Shown: one piece after another, positions 44,891-53,544 of the stretch
How positions within the stretch are numbered: position 1 is the stretch's first letter
Layout of the letters: the number at the start of each line of letters is the position of its first letter
Source: Bacteroidota bacterium
Lineage (GTDB): Bacteria; Bacteroidota; Bacteroidia; Sphingobacteriales; Sphingobacteriaceae
NCBI GenBank assembly: GCA_026224775.1
Contig: JAMFRP010000007.1
Span: 1-64,000, forward strand
Length of the DNA: 64,000 nucleotides
Direction of reading: 5' to 3'
The notes under the pieces: model-generated
What the model was told of the DNA's origin: nothing
The model's database searches: none
The model's input: only the letters and a program-made list of their open reading frames with translations
Program-made: the position numbers and the translations under genes

Positions 44891-45499
44891 TTACAAAAAT
44901 TGCTCAACATTAATATAATCTACGCCACATGCCTCGGCGCAAAGCGTATCATTATCGCTGTTGCCTATCATAACGATGTCGCGGCGTTGTAAATTGTGGT
45001 CGTGCAATATATTATGTATTACATCGGGTTCAGGCTTGGCAACAACTTCATCGGCGAAATAGCATACCAGGTATTTTTCCAGTCCATGCCATTCGGTTTG
45101 TTTAATTTTATTTAGTTGTTGTTCGGGATTACCATTGGTTACGATGAACAGTTTTTTCCTGTCCACAATAATGTCCTGCATCAGCTCCAGCATATTTTGA
45201 TAAAGCAGCAGCTTTAAGGGCAATTTGGCGGTCGCCATTAAAAAATTAAAATGGATATGGTAATTATCATTTAAACTATATTTTTCCTGTACAGCCGCAA
45301 AAACACAGTCCTTGCCTCTTTGATTAAAGGTATCGACCATTAAGTTAACCGCTTCTTTCTCATCAATCAGGTCGAGATATTCCAGGTATCCGGCAAATAA
45401 ATAATAGGCCTGGAACAGGTAATCCTTTTCGGGATAAAGCACATTATCCAGCTCAAATATAAAAGCGGTTTTCTGTGGGTCGATGTCGGTGTATTTCAT
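44891..45499 (-). CDS. HAD-like protein with Glu in place of the nucleophilic Asp
   Basis: A 202-residue protein from the ATG at 45499, where family similarity begins. Motif I reads FIFELDNVLYPEKDY instead of the canonical DxDxT; the first Asp (nucleophile) is Glu16. Motif II is IVTNGNPEQQ, motif III the Lys in VAKPEPDV, and motif IV MIGNSDNDTLCAEACG. The fold of a haloacid dehalogenase-type phosphatase is clear, but phosphoryl transfer chemistry is doubtful with Glu at that position. It may bind rather than hydrolyse a phosphate. It lies 98 bases downstream of an unknown 98-residue gene, with a repeat between them. Confidence 0.8.
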   Translation of the reverse strand: MKYTDIDPQKTAFIFELDNVLYPEKDYLFQAYYLFAGYLEYLDLIDEKEAVNLMVDTFNQRGKDCVFAAVQEKYSLNDNYHIHFNFLMATAKLPLKLLLYQNMLELMQDIIVDRKKLFIVTNGNPEQQLNKIKQTEWHGLEKYLVCYFADEVVAKPEPDVIHNILHDHNLQRRDIVMIGNSDNDTLCAEACGVDYINVEQFL

Positions 45500-45555
45500 G
45501 GTGGTATTCGGATTGTTATTCTTGACGATGAATCTGTATACTGCTGTGCATATCA

Positions 45556-45590
45556 CAGAAGATTCTTCACTCCGTTCAGAATGACAAAAA
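45556..45590. repeat. Half copy of the TGTCATTTC-type repeat
   Basis: CAGAAGATTCTTCACTCC and GTTCAGAATGACAAA align with the right half of the element at 22242-22328 and with the copy at 43321. Confidence 0.6.
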
Positions 45591-45597
45591 GTGGTTA

Positions 45598-45894
45598 TTA
45601 TTGGTATTCTATATTAATCTCGTATTCTTTAAATAATTGTTCAGCTTCTTTTAATAGCGTTGCCTCGTCTTCGCGCAGCGGGTAAACAGTTTCGATTCCC
45701 CTATCCAAACACAAAGTAAGCATTTGGTGGCTGTATGATGCTGATTTAGGGTTTGGTAGTTGGATCATTTTACCTGATTTTAGCATCAGGGCTGGTAACT
45801 CCTCATAATCCCCTAGAATCACCCCATCAACGTTTAATTTACTTTTAAGCTGATAGGCCCTGGCTGAATTTGCTGATGTAATTAATATGCTCAC
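45598..45894 (-). CDS. Unknown protein resembling the pre-ATP-grasp fold
   Basis: A 98-residue cytoplasmic protein with a GTG start whose first base is the last base of the LolD-like stop codon (TAGTG). It starts MSILITSANSARAYQLKSKL, which resembles the Rossmann-like N-terminal domain of carbamoyl-phosphate-synthase-like ATP-grasp enzymes, then contains IQLPNPKSASYSHQMLTLC and LDRGIETVYPLREDEATLLKEAEQLF. No ATP-grasp domain follows. Either a free-standing domain or a diverged remnant. Translational coupling suggests a link with the ABC ATPase. Confidence 0.6.
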   Translation of the reverse strand: MSILITSANSARAYQLKSKLNVDGVILGDYEELPALMLKSGKMIQLPNPKSASYSHQMLTLCLDRGIETVYPLREDEATLLKEAEQLFKEYEINIEYQ

Positions 45895-46547
45895 TATGGT
45901 ATAATTAAGCCATCTTTCATGGTTACTTTCCTGTCTGATAGTGCTGCCAGGTCTTCATTATGGGTCACGATCACAAAGGTTTGATTAAATTCAGCCCTTA
46001 GTTGTAAAAACAACTCGTGCAATTCACGTGCATTGGTCGAATCCAGGTTGCCCGATGGTTCATCAGCGAAAATTAATGCGGGGTTATTAACTAAAGCCCG
46101 TGCCACCGCTACCCTTTGCTGCTCGCCGCCCGAAAGTTCGTTCGGTTTATGTTTCATCCTATCACCTAAACCTAGCATCTGCAATAAACGGCTAGCTTTT
46201 TTTTCTGCATCTCCGCGTGATAACCCTGCTATAAACGCGGGGATACAAACATTTTCCAACGCGTCAAACTCGCTTAATAAATGATGAAACTGGAAGATAA
46301 AGCCAATTTTAAGATTGCGGAAATTGCTCAGGTTTTTGTTGCTTAGTTTGCTTAGTTCCTGGTTATCGATATATAGCTGACCGGAATCTGGCCTATCCAA
46401 AGTACCTAATATATTCAGCAACGAGCTTTTACCCGCACCGGATGCACCAACAATGGTTACTATTTCGCCTTTTGCCACCTCAAGGTCTACACCCTTTAAA
46501 ATATGCAGTTGACCGTAAGATTTATGGATGGATTGCGCTTTGAGCAT
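45894..46547 (-). CDS. lolD: ABC transporter ATPase, LolD/MacB type
   Basis: A 217-residue ATPase with Walker [13 protein letters not shown] (Lys40), Q-loop [18 protein letters not shown], signature [15 protein letters not shown], Walker [13 protein letters not shown] and the H-loop IVTHNEDLA. The [16 protein letters not shown] segment is characteristic of lipoprotein-releasing LolD. It powers release of lipoproteins from the inner membrane together with LolC/LolE-type permeases, which are not in this window. The symbol is assigned by similarity of motifs only. It heads a four-gene minus-strand run. Confidence 0.88.
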   Translation of the reverse strand: MLKAQSIHKSYGQLHILKGVDLEVAKGEIVTIVGASGAGKSSLLNILGTLDRPDSGQLYIDNQELSKLSNKNLSNFRNLKIGFIFQFHHLLSEFDALENVCIPAFIAGLSRGDAEKKASRLLQMLGLGDRMKHKPNELSGGEQQRVAVARALVNNPALIFADEPSGNLDSTNARELHELFLQLRAEFNQTFVIVTHNEDLAALSDRKVTMKDGLIIP

Positions 46548-46757
46548 GGCGGTAAAAATAGTGATTTGTTTTAATTACTGAGTGGTGAATAGTGAGAAGT
46601 CAGGGAAATCACTTTTAAAAAACAATCACGTCATGTGGTCCGGTTTTTATATTTAGAACATCATCTGACTAATAGAAAAAAACGCAACAAATTTCAAGGG
46701 CGATTCCCCTGTTTTAAACAGGCTCTAAGTTGAATTAATATTTTTTATTTAAATTGC

Positions 46758-46774
46758 ATTATGTATGACATAAT
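46758..46774. promoter_or_regulatory. Palindrome upstream of the alpha/beta hydrolase gene
   Basis: ATTATGT-ATG-ACATAAT has perfect 7-bp arms and lies 20 bases before the start, near where promoter elements are expected; a candidate operator. Another palindrome, CCTGTTT-T-AAACAGG, is at 46708-46722. Confidence 0.3.
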
Positions 46775-46794
46775 TTAAAACCAATATTTACATT

Positions 46795-48087
46795 ATGAAC
46801 CCAAAATTTACTTTATTGAGAGTCTTGTTAACAATTACATTATTTCTTATACTGATTAAGCCTGCTTTGTATGCTCAGCAAACACCAGTAAAAAAAATAG
46901 ACCCACAGGAATGGGCTACAATAAAAACAGATAGGCAGGACAATCGTTTTCTGAATTCGAGGGGGATAGTATATAATTTATTGAAAAGCACACTTCCAAA
47001 ATATGCCTTTAATCCAGATTTCTCACCTTCACAACTTCGTGAATGGCAAATGAAAGTACGGGAATCCATGAAAGAAATAATGCAATTTCCCCAGGTGGAT
47101 AATAGTCAACCTTTACCCAAAAAGATAGAAGAAAAGAAAAGAGACGGTTATACTCTGCAAAAATGGGAAGCATATCCATTGCCTTCAAGTGTAATTACCT
47201 ACTTAGTTTTAATTCCTGATAATTTAAATAAGAACAATCCTGTTCCGGCGGTTTTATGCATTCCGGGATCAGGAGAGACTAAAGAATCACTGGCAGGAGA
47301 GGACGAGATTAACCCGGGGTTTAAACATACTCAGTTTCACGAGAAGAACGAAATGGCATTGCATTATGTAAAAATGGGATTGATAGCCGTTGCTGTTGAC
47401 GATCCTGCTGCCGGCGAAGCATCCGACCTTGAAAAGGTTACAGGAAGTTCGAATTATGATTACGTTTCGGTATCAAGGGGATTGCTGGAGTTAGGCTGGA
47501 GCTACCTTGGTTATACTTCTTTTGTGGACATGCAGGTGCTTAATTGGATGAAAACACAACCCTATATTAATCGTTCTAAAATTATCGTAGCTGGTTTTTC
47601 TCTTGGTACAGAGCCTTTAATGGTACTTGGAATCTTAGATCCATCGATTTATGCGTTTGTATATAATGATTTTTTATGTAGAACAAGAGAACGGGCACTT
47701 GTACTTACCAAACCAGACAGCACAGGTCATAGACCTGAACCAAATACAATTAGACATTTAGTTCCAAACTTCTGGAGATACTTTGATTTTCCTGATTTAG
47801 TATGCGCATTAGCACCAAGGCCCATTATTCTTACAGAAGGAGGACTGGATAGGGATTTTGATCTGGTAAAAAAAGCATATAAGATAGTTGGGAAGGAAGA
47901 CAACATTCAGGTGTATGAATATCCAAAATTCACCGAATTAAAGTCAAGGTCAATGCTCGAGGAATTACCAGAAGGTGTTGATGCAGCTACATTTTTTAAA
48001 TTAGTGAATGTAGATCCACCTATGCATTATTTCAAAGAAGAGTTGGTGTTGCCATGGCTGAAAAAAACACTTCAACAACCTAATTAA
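46795..48087 (+). CDS. Secreted alpha/beta hydrolase (acetylxylan-esterase/PF12715-like)
   Basis: A 430-residue protein with a signal peptide to about residue 28 (PALYAQQ). The alpha/beta hydrolase core begins near VPAVLCIPGSGETKESL. The nucleophile elbow is VAGFSLGTEP (Ser in GFSLG), and a late Asp and His are expected in LTEGGLDRDFD and DPPMHYFKEE. The insertion VDDPAAGEASDLEKVTG and the length fit the secreted abhydrolase_7/acetyl-xylan-esterase-like group. It probably removes ester groups from polysaccharides. A single gene with a long upstream region. Confidence 0.82.
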   Translation: MNPKFTLLRVLLTITLFLILIKPALYAQQTPVKKIDPQEWATIKTDRQDNRFLNSRGIVYNLLKSTLPKYAFNPDFSPSQLREWQMKVRESMKEIMQFPQVDNSQPLPKKIEEKKRDGYTLQKWEAYPLPSSVITYLVLIPDNLNKNNPVPAVLCIPGSGETKESLAGEDEINPGFKHTQFHEKNEMALHYVKMGLIAVAVDDPAAGEASDLEKVTGSSNYDYVSVSRGLLELGWSYLGYTSFVDMQVLNWMKTQPYINRSKIIVAGFSLGTEPLMVLGILDPSIYAFVYNDFLCRTRERALVLTKPDSTGHRPEPNTIRHLVPNFWRYFDFPDLVCALAPRPIILTEGGLDRDFDLVKKAYKIVGKEDNIQVYEYPKFTELKSRSMLEELPEGVDAATFFKLVNVDPPMHYFKEELVLPWLKKTLQQPN

Positions 48088-48250
48088 AAATACTCCTACT
48101 GATCTAAGTTTGCGATTATAACTACTCACCATTCACAGTTCACTATTCACTATTTTTTGTAAAAATTTAAAAATAACTAATCAGTAATTATAAGTCGCTT
48201 ATCAGTATATCAAACAAAATTGTAGATTTACCGCAAATTCTACACAAAAA

Positions 48251-49444
48251 ATGAATATTCACGAATACCAGGGTAAAGCCATACTAAAAAGCTTTGGCGT
48301 TAGAGTTCAGGAAGGTATTGTTGCTGATACCGTTGAACAGGCTGTTGAGGCTGCAAAAAAAATGAAGGAAGATTACAACTCGAGCTGGGTTGTTATCAAG
48401 GCGCAAATTCATGCAGGCGGTCGCGGTAAAGGCGGCGGTGTTAAATTAGCAAAGAATTTAGACGAGGTTAAACAACGTGCTACCGATATTTTAGGTATGC
48501 AACTGGTTACCCCGCAAACCGGCCCTGAAGGTAAATTAGTTAGCAAAGTATTAGTAGCACAGGATGTTTATTATCCGGGCGAAAGCGAAACTAAAGAGTT
48601 TTATATCAGCGTATTGCTTGATCGTGCTAAAGGCCGTAACATCATTATGTATTCAACTGAAGGTGGTATGGATATTGAAGAGGTTGCACACTCAACTCCT
48701 GAGTTGATCTACAAAGAAGAGATCGATCCTAAAGTTGGCTTACAAGGTTTCCAGGCACGTAAAATTGCCTTTAACTTAGGTTTGTCAGGCGATGCTTTTA
48801 AGGATATGGTGAAATTCATTACCGCTTTATACAAAGCGTATGATGCTACCGATTCTTCTCAGTTTGAAATTAACCCGGTATTAAAAACATCTGACAATAA
48901 AATTTTAGCGGTTGATGCTAAAGTGAACCTGGATGATAACGCTTTATACCGTCACCCTGATTTTGCCGCATTACGCGATACCATGGAAGAAGACCCTATG
49001 GAAGTTGAAGCAAGTAAATCAAACCTTAACTATGTAAAGCTTGACGGTAACGTTGGTTGTATGGTTAACGGCGCTGGTTTAGCTATGGCAACCATGGATA
49101 TTATTAAAATTGCCGGTGGCGAGCCTGCTAACTTTTTAGACGTTGGCGGAACTGCTAATGCTGAAACTGTTAAAGCTGCTTTCAACATTATTTTGAAAGA
49201 CCCACATGTTAAAGCAATTTTGATTAACATATTTGGTGGTATTGTTCGTTGTGACCGTGTTGCACAAGGTGTTATTGACGCTTATAAAGAGATCGGTAAC
49301 ATACCTGTACCAATCATTGTTCGTTTACAAGGCACCAACGCTGTTGAAGCTAAGGAATTGATCGATAACTCTGGTTTAAAAGTATACTCAGCTATCTTGT
49401 TGAAAGATGCTGCTGATAGGGTTAAAGAGGTTTTAGCTTTGTAA
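48251..49444 (+). CDS. sucC: Succinyl-CoA synthetase (ADP-forming) beta subunit
   Basis: A 397-residue ATP-grasp protein at full family length. It has MNIHEYQGKAILKSFGV, the nucleotide-binding IKAQIHAGGRGKGGGVKLAK, FEINPVL, and the phosphate/CoA-facing LDVGGTANAETV and NIFGGIVRCDRVAQG motifs. It converts succinyl-CoA, ADP and phosphate to succinate, CoA and ATP in the TCA cycle with SucD. The sucD gene is not adjacent: a terminator follows at 49490, so the subunits are encoded apart. Codon use is that of a well-expressed gene. Confidence 0.97.
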   Translation: MNIHEYQGKAILKSFGVRVQEGIVADTVEQAVEAAKKMKEDYNSSWVVIKAQIHAGGRGKGGGVKLAKNLDEVKQRATDILGMQLVTPQTGPEGKLVSKVLVAQDVYYPGESETKEFYISVLLDRAKGRNIIMYSTEGGMDIEEVAHSTPELIYKEEIDPKVGLQGFQARKIAFNLGLSGDAFKDMVKFITALYKAYDATDSSQFEINPVLKTSDNKILAVDAKVNLDDNALYRHPDFAALRDTMEEDPMEVEASKSNLNYVKLDGNVGCMVNGAGLAMATMDIIKIAGGEPANFLDVGGTANAETVKAAFNIILKDPHVKAILINIFGGIVRCDRVAQGVIDAYKEIGNIPVPIIVRLQGTNAVEAKELIDNSGLKVYSAILLKDAADRVKEVLAL

Positions 49445-49489
49445 TTAGAGATTAGAAACTGGTGATTAGAGATTAGTCACATTATATTT

Positions 49490-49513
49490 AAAGGGAGCAA
49501 ATGCTCCCTTTTT
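49490..49513 (+). terminator. Intrinsic terminator of sucC
   Basis: AAAGGGAGCA and TGCTCCCTTT pair around AA or AAAT and run into T5. Upstream of it the gap repeats the word GATTAGA (TTAGAGATTAGAAACTGG, TGATTAGAGATTAG). Confidence 0.85.
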
Positions 49514-49564
49514 GTTGGTCTATTTTTCGCTTTTATAAATTTCATGCAGATAGCTTATCGTATA

Positions 49565-49600
49565 GTTGTTTGGCTAAAGCCAACGACAATGATTTGATTG
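49565..49600. repeat. Short repeat GTTTGGCTAAAGCCAACGACAATG
   Basis: A close match lies at 50255-50282 (GTTGGCTAAAGGCAACGGCAACAAT), 690 bases away. Each contains a small hairpin TTGGCTAAAGCCAA. The two copies flank the DinB gene. Confidence 0.5.
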
Positions 49601-49626
49601 AATCGTTGATCTCTGCAAGCAGATTA

Positions 49627-49684
49627 CTCACCCGGTCTTAGCTACGCTCGACCACCCTCTCTTCGCTGCGCGGAAAGAGGGAAT
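49627..49684. repeat. Intergenic repeat of the CTCACCCGG...AGAGGG type
   Basis: CTCACCCGGTCTTAGCTACG, CTCGACCACCCTCTCTTCGC and TGCGCGGAAAGAGGG recur in modified form at 53459-53518. The arms CCCTCTCTTC and GAAAGAGGG can pair. Confidence 0.6.
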
Positions 49685-49705
49685 AAACAATCCTTAAACC
49701 TATAA

Positions 49706-50152
49706 TCAATTATCCAGCAATCTGCGATGATAGTTGACCTGCCCCAGATGGTAGCCTAAGTGCATGGCCAGGTGAATAAAAAAATACTCGGTAGATGCGT
49801 CTTTTAAAACTATCTCTCCCGGGTATTTTTCATTCAACCGATCTTCTGTGATCATATCGAAAGTTTTCCCGATCATGATGATGGTTTTTTCTATTTGATC
49901 TACCAGTTCCGCGCGGGGTACATTTTTCAGCGCGAATTCATCCGGGCGGTTCCGTACATAACCAGTTGTGCCGTATTGCGCACCGATGTAGGCGTTCAAG
50001 TTACCAACCAAATGCAAACAAAGGTTGCCGGCAGAATTCAGTATATTCTTTTCGATGTACCAAATCTTTTCCTCGTTTTGATAAGCTTCTATCTCCTGTT
50101 TTAATTTTTCAAGGTCGCGGGTAATCAGTTTTTTCAGTGTATCTTTTATCAT
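49706..50152 (-). CDS. DinB-family protein
   Basis: A 148-residue four-helix-bundle protein with His in GNLCLHLVGNLNAYIG (first metal ligand) and the C-terminal pair in HLAMHLGYHLGQVNYHRR, matching DUF1572/DinB. The substrate is unknown; some relatives are bacillithiol or mycothiol-dependent transferases. No signal. It is flanked by two repeat copies and divergent from a DUF4468 gene. Confidence 0.85.
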   Translation of the reverse strand: MIKDTLKKLITRDLEKLKQEIEAYQNEEKIWYIEKNILNSAGNLCLHLVGNLNAYIGAQYGTTGYVRNRPDEFALKNVPRAELVDQIEKTIIMIGKTFDMITEDRLNEKYPGEIVLKDASTEYFFIHLAMHLGYHLGQVNYHRRLLDN

Positions 50153-50318
50153 GTATTAGTATGATTTAGGTAATTAATTAGAAATACTTCTATTTGAAAT
50201 TTTATTCCAATCTTATTAAAAAGACACCACTCTTCCAAGTATCTTTTTGCATTTGTTGGCTAAAGGCAACGGCAACAATCTCATTTCAGACAAATCATTT
50301 AGTAATGTTTCCGTTAGA

Positions 50319-50360
50319 TATATTAGACAATTGATCTTTTATATTAGACAATTGATCTTT
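50319..50360 (+). repeat. Perfect tandem duplication of 21 bp in a promoter region
   Basis: TATATTAGACAATTGATCTTT occurs twice end to end (50319-50339 and 50340-50360). The second copy is followed by G, giving GATCTTTG, one base from the TAnnTTTG consensus, 36 bases before the DUF4468 start at 50397. The first copy has T there, so only the downstream copy completes the element. Confidence 0.75.
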
Positions 50361-50396
50361 GTTCATATATTTAAAGCACTTAAATGGTTCACTTCC

Positions 50397-50957
50397 ATGA
50401 AAAAATTAATTTTTACTATCGCTTTCTTTACAGCATGTGTAACGGCAAAAGCTCAAATAAATAAAGATACAGTAGGTTTAAATTTACCTGTAAAGAATGG
50501 TGAAGTTATTTATACAGATGTTGTTGAGGTTGACGGTAAAACAAAAGATGAGTTGTATAGAAACGCGCAACAATGGTTCATCAATTATTTTGACGGTGCA
50601 GCAAAATTTACGCAAGACGTAGATAAAAACGATGCATATGTATGCGGGCGCGGTGTTTTAAAATTCACATCAGGATTAAGATTAGATGCGAACGTACTTT
50701 GGGGTAACGATGTCACAATTAAGATAGAGTGCAAGGATAATAAATACAGGTATACATTTTACTTGATGGTTATTAAAGATATTACTGATAATGCTGAATA
50801 CGCAATTGAACAGATATCGGGAGCTGTTTTAGGCACTCAAAAGTGGCCGTGGTCAAAAAATGCAGCTAAAAATGTATTGATACAAAATGATGAAAAGCTA
50901 AAAAGCGCTATTTCATTTTTAAAAAATGACATGGAAAAAACAACAACTGATTTTTAA
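50397..50957 (+). CDS. Secreted DUF4468 protein
   Basis: A 186-residue protein from the ATG at 50397, the start of a signal peptide (MKKLIFTIAFFTACVTAKAQ). A longer start at 50247 would add 50 residues from the repeat region and is rejected. The mature domain (VIYTDVVEVDGKTKDELYRNAQQWF, GRGVLKF, RYTFYLMVIKDI) is the DUF4468 TBP-like fold, common in Bacteroidota and of unknown function. The end is Lys-rich. Expression is expected from the promoter in the tandem duplication. Confidence 0.8.
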   Translation: MKKLIFTIAFFTACVTAKAQINKDTVGLNLPVKNGEVIYTDVVEVDGKTKDELYRNAQQWFINYFDGAAKFTQDVDKNDAYVCGRGVLKFTSGLRLDANVLWGNDVTIKIECKDNKYRYTFYLMVIKDITDNAEYAIEQISGAVLGTQKWPWSKNAAKNVLIQNDEKLKSAISFLKNDMEKTTTDF

Positions 50958-51022
50958 TATTAAAAATCAACTGAAACGTTACCGATCATTAGCAAAATAA
51001 AAAATATTGCGCAAATTGCGGC

Positions 51023-51895
51023 ATGGTAAGTATACAGGTACCGGAAATTTTAACAAATCATCAGCAGTTAACATCAAACGATGTTGCTATCATTCATTAC
51101 AATGAACATACACCTGTAGGAAGAAACCTGATCTCGTTTAGTAGATGCGCCATTAGCTTTATATTAAGCGGGCAGAAGGAACTTTATCGCGGAGCTGAAT
51201 GTACGCTTGTAAGTGAGCATGAGGCTGTACTTATCCCTGATGGACATGCTATTATAGCCGAAAGAAAACTGAATGCGCAAAAATATAGCAGTCTGGTTGT
51301 ATTTTTTTCGGCGGAACTGGCACAGAAATTTATAGTTAAGTACGTTAAGCAAAATGATTACGGGCATAAGGCCTCTCCTACCGAAAAAGATGCGTTCCTG
51401 AAGTTTCACCAAACACCATACATTACGGAATACCTGAATGGGCTGACCCATTTGATTGATAAACAGTTAGTAGTAACACCAACCCTATTACTACATAAAC
51501 TGGAAGAGCTTTTTTTGATATTGGCCGAAAGCTACCCTTCGCATTTTTTGGGGATTTTTAAGCCTTTGGCGATAGATGGCGACCATCAGTTAAGGCAGAT
51601 TGTAGAGAACAATATTTTAAAGAACCTGTCATTAAACGAGCTGGCGTTTTTGGCTAACCGTAGCCTGGCCACATTTAAGCGTGATTTTGAAAAGGAGTAC
51701 GGCATCTCTCCCGGGAAATATATCAGGGAAAGGAAACTGGATATTGCAAAGCATGAGCTTACAGAAGGCGGTGCGCTTAACAACCTCTACCTGCAATTAG
51801 GCTATGAAAACGCGTCAAACTTTACATCAGCATTTAAAAAACGCTTTGGTCAAACACCGAAGGCTTACCAATCGCAAGCCTCCATTTTGAGCTAA
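51023..51895 (+). CDS. AraC-family transcriptional regulator
   Basis: A 290-residue protein with an N-terminal cupin-like ligand domain and a C-terminal AraC double helix-turn-helix (about residues 190-285): SLNELAFLANRSLATFKRDFEKEYGISPGKYI (first HTH) and LQLGYENASNFTSAFKKRFGQTPKAYQ (second). It activates or represses nearby genes; the PEBP gene 62 bases downstream on the same strand is a candidate. The ligand is unknown. A Met start is given by a GGTAAG-like leader. Confidence 0.9.
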   Translation: MVSIQVPEILTNHQQLTSNDVAIIHYNEHTPVGRNLISFSRCAISFILSGQKELYRGAECTLVSEHEAVLIPDGHAIIAERKLNAQKYSSLVVFFSAELAQKFIVKYVKQNDYGHKASPTEKDAFLKFHQTPYITEYLNGLTHLIDKQLVVTPTLLLHKLEELFLILAESYPSHFLGIFKPLAIDGDHQLRQIVENNILKNLSLNELAFLANRSLATFKRDFEKEYGISPGKYIRERKLDIAKHELTEGGALNNLYLQLGYENASNFTSAFKKRFGQTPKAYQSQASILS

Positions 51896-51957
51896 AAACA
51901 GCAAGGTTTGAACTGAATTCACTATAGTAAATTATTTACATGGCAGATTTTTGTGCT

Positions 51958-52509
51958 ATGAAAAATAAGATACTCATCGTGACCTTGTGCTTTATTACAA
52001 GCATGAGTTACCGCACATCGGCACAAACATTTACTTTAACCAGTAACGATTTAAGCGGACAGTTTACCGGTACATTTATAGCTAATACATTTGGTTGCAC
52101 TGGCGATAACAGATCGCCGCAACTGGCGTGGAGTTCTGCTCCGGCTGGAACAAAAAGTTTCGCGATAACCATGTATGATCCTGATGCACCAACAGGGAGT
52201 GGATGGTGGCATTGGGTGGTATTTAATATTCCGACTAATGTATTTGAATTGAAACAGGGAGCGGGTAATTTAACAACTCACTTAATGCCAGATGGAGCTA
52301 TTCAAAGTTTAACTGATTTTGGAATCGCAGGCTATGGTGGGCCTTGTCCGCCTGAAAATGATAAGCCACACGCTTATATTATTACCGTTTATGCATTAAA
52401 AACAGCAAATTTGGGTATAGACAAAACAGCATCACCCGCTTTGGTTGGTTTTATCATCAATCAAAACGTGTTGGCAAAGGCGTCTTTAATTGTTTACAAC
52501 AAAAGATAA
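51958..52509 (+). CDS. Secreted YbhB/YbcL phosphatidylethanolamine-binding (PEBP) family protein
   Basis: A 183-residue protein. The ATG at 51958 starts a signal peptide (MKNKILIVTLCFITSMSYRTSAQ), so the longer start is not used. The PEBP fold shows the family motifs GDNRSPQLAWSSAPAGTKSFAITMYDPDAP, GWWHWVVFNIP and GYGGPCPPENDKPHAYIITVYAL. Members bind anionic ligands and have been called Raf-kinase-inhibitor-like; the function in bacteria is open. It probably acts in the periplasm. It sits between the AraC regulator and a methyltransferase gene. Confidence 0.9.
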   Translation: MKNKILIVTLCFITSMSYRTSAQTFTLTSNDLSGQFTGTFIANTFGCTGDNRSPQLAWSSAPAGTKSFAITMYDPDAPTGSGWWHWVVFNIPTNVFELKQGAGNLTTHLMPDGAIQSLTDFGIAGYGGPCPPENDKPHAYIITVYALKTANLGIDKTASPALVGFIINQNVLAKASLIVYNKR

Positions 52510-52516
52510 TCAAATC

Positions 52517-53197
52517 ATGAATAATAATATTACGGATCAATTCAACAGTGTATCAAAAAAGTATGATAGTCAGCGTAGATATTTCATCCCCTGTTTCGAT
52601 GATTTTTATACGAGTTGCCTGCCGATTGTAAATTCACTTGCCAACGCTAAACGGGTTTTGGATATTGGGGCAGGAACAGGGCTTTTTACCCAGTTTATAC
52701 ATCAGCAAAGAAATGATCTGCATTTTACGCTGACTGATATTTCGACTGATATGCTGGCCGTTGCAAGGCAAAGGTTCGCGGAGTTGGATAATTTTGAATT
52801 TGGTGAGTATGATTTTTCTGCTGGGCCTATTGAGGGAAAGTATGACTTGATTATTTCGGCACTGGCAATTCACCATTTGGAAGATAAACAAAAGGCAAAC
52901 CTCTACCAATACGTTTTTGATGCACTTAATGATGGCGGTGTTTTTATTAACGCCGACCAGGTAGAAGGCCGTACCCCATGGTTTGATAATTATTATAAAT
53001 CGAACTGGAAAGAAACGGTTATTAATTCGGGGATTGATCAGCAAGCTATTGACAGCGCGTTTGAGCGTATTAAACTGGATAAATTCGCGAAACTTGAAAC
53101 ACAGTTACAAATGCTTGAGAATGCAGGATTTTTGGAAACTGACTGCATTTATAAGTACAATAATTTTGTTGTGATGACGGCTTGTAAAAACATGTAA
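52517..53197 (+). CDS. SAM-dependent class I methyltransferase
   Basis: A 226-residue protein with motif I VLDIGAGTGLFTQFI, the acidic motif DISTDMLAVARQRF and LIISALAIHHLEDKQK, the pattern of a small-molecule or generic methyltransferase (type 11). The ATG at 52517 is preferred over 52490, which would overlap the PEBP gene. The substrate is unknown. A terminator follows at 53217. Confidence 0.87.
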   Translation: MNNNITDQFNSVSKKYDSQRRYFIPCFDDFYTSCLPIVNSLANAKRVLDIGAGTGLFTQFIHQQRNDLHFTLTDISTDMLAVARQRFAELDNFEFGEYDFSAGPIEGKYDLIISALAIHHLEDKQKANLYQYVFDALNDGGVFINADQVEGRTPWFDNYYKSNWKETVINSGIDQQAIDSAFERIKLDKFAKLETQLQMLENAGFLETDCIYKYNNFVVMTACKNM

Positions 53198-53216
53198 TTA
53201 CTATTTCAATACGTTC

Positions 53217-53246
53217 AAAAAAGAGGTTATTAAGCCTCTTTTTTGT
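53217..53246 (+). terminator. Terminator of the methyltransferase gene
   Basis: AAAAAAGAGG and CCTCTTTTTT pair around TTATTAAG and run into T-rich sequence. Confidence 0.8.
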
Positions 53247-53544
53247 TGGTTTTTTTGTCGAAAACAGCGCTTTTATATGTCTTTTTTGATGAAAAATACT
53301 TGTTTTTGAGGCATATTAGGGTCTAAAATTAGCTAAAATAGCTTGATTTAGATCATTTTTTCAATCTAAAAACTGCCTTTTTGGGTACTTTTCGGGCGTT
53401 TTTGGGGCTAAAAGTGTACCAAATGTACCAGGTGTTTCACTTGTATCGTGGTACAATAACTCACCCCGACTACGCTTCGCTGGTCGACCCTCTCTTTCGC
53501 TGCACGACATAGAGGGTAAACTTCGCTTGTTTTTGAGATGCTAT
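53247..53544. other. Non-coding stretch with a second CTCACCC-type repeat
   Basis: Nothing coding is seen. At 53411-53451 TGTACCA occurs twice directly and then inverted (TGGTACA), making a 7-bp stem possible. At 53459-53518 lies a copy of the repeat at 49627 (CTCACCCCGACTACGCTTCG, CCCTCTCTTTCGCTGC, ATAGAGGG). It separates convergent transcripts. Confidence 0.55.

Noticed and set aside
50247..50396. N-terminal extension of the DUF4468 protein from an upstream ATG
   Set aside because: It is translated from repeat and promoter DNA and would bury the signal peptide that starts at 50397.
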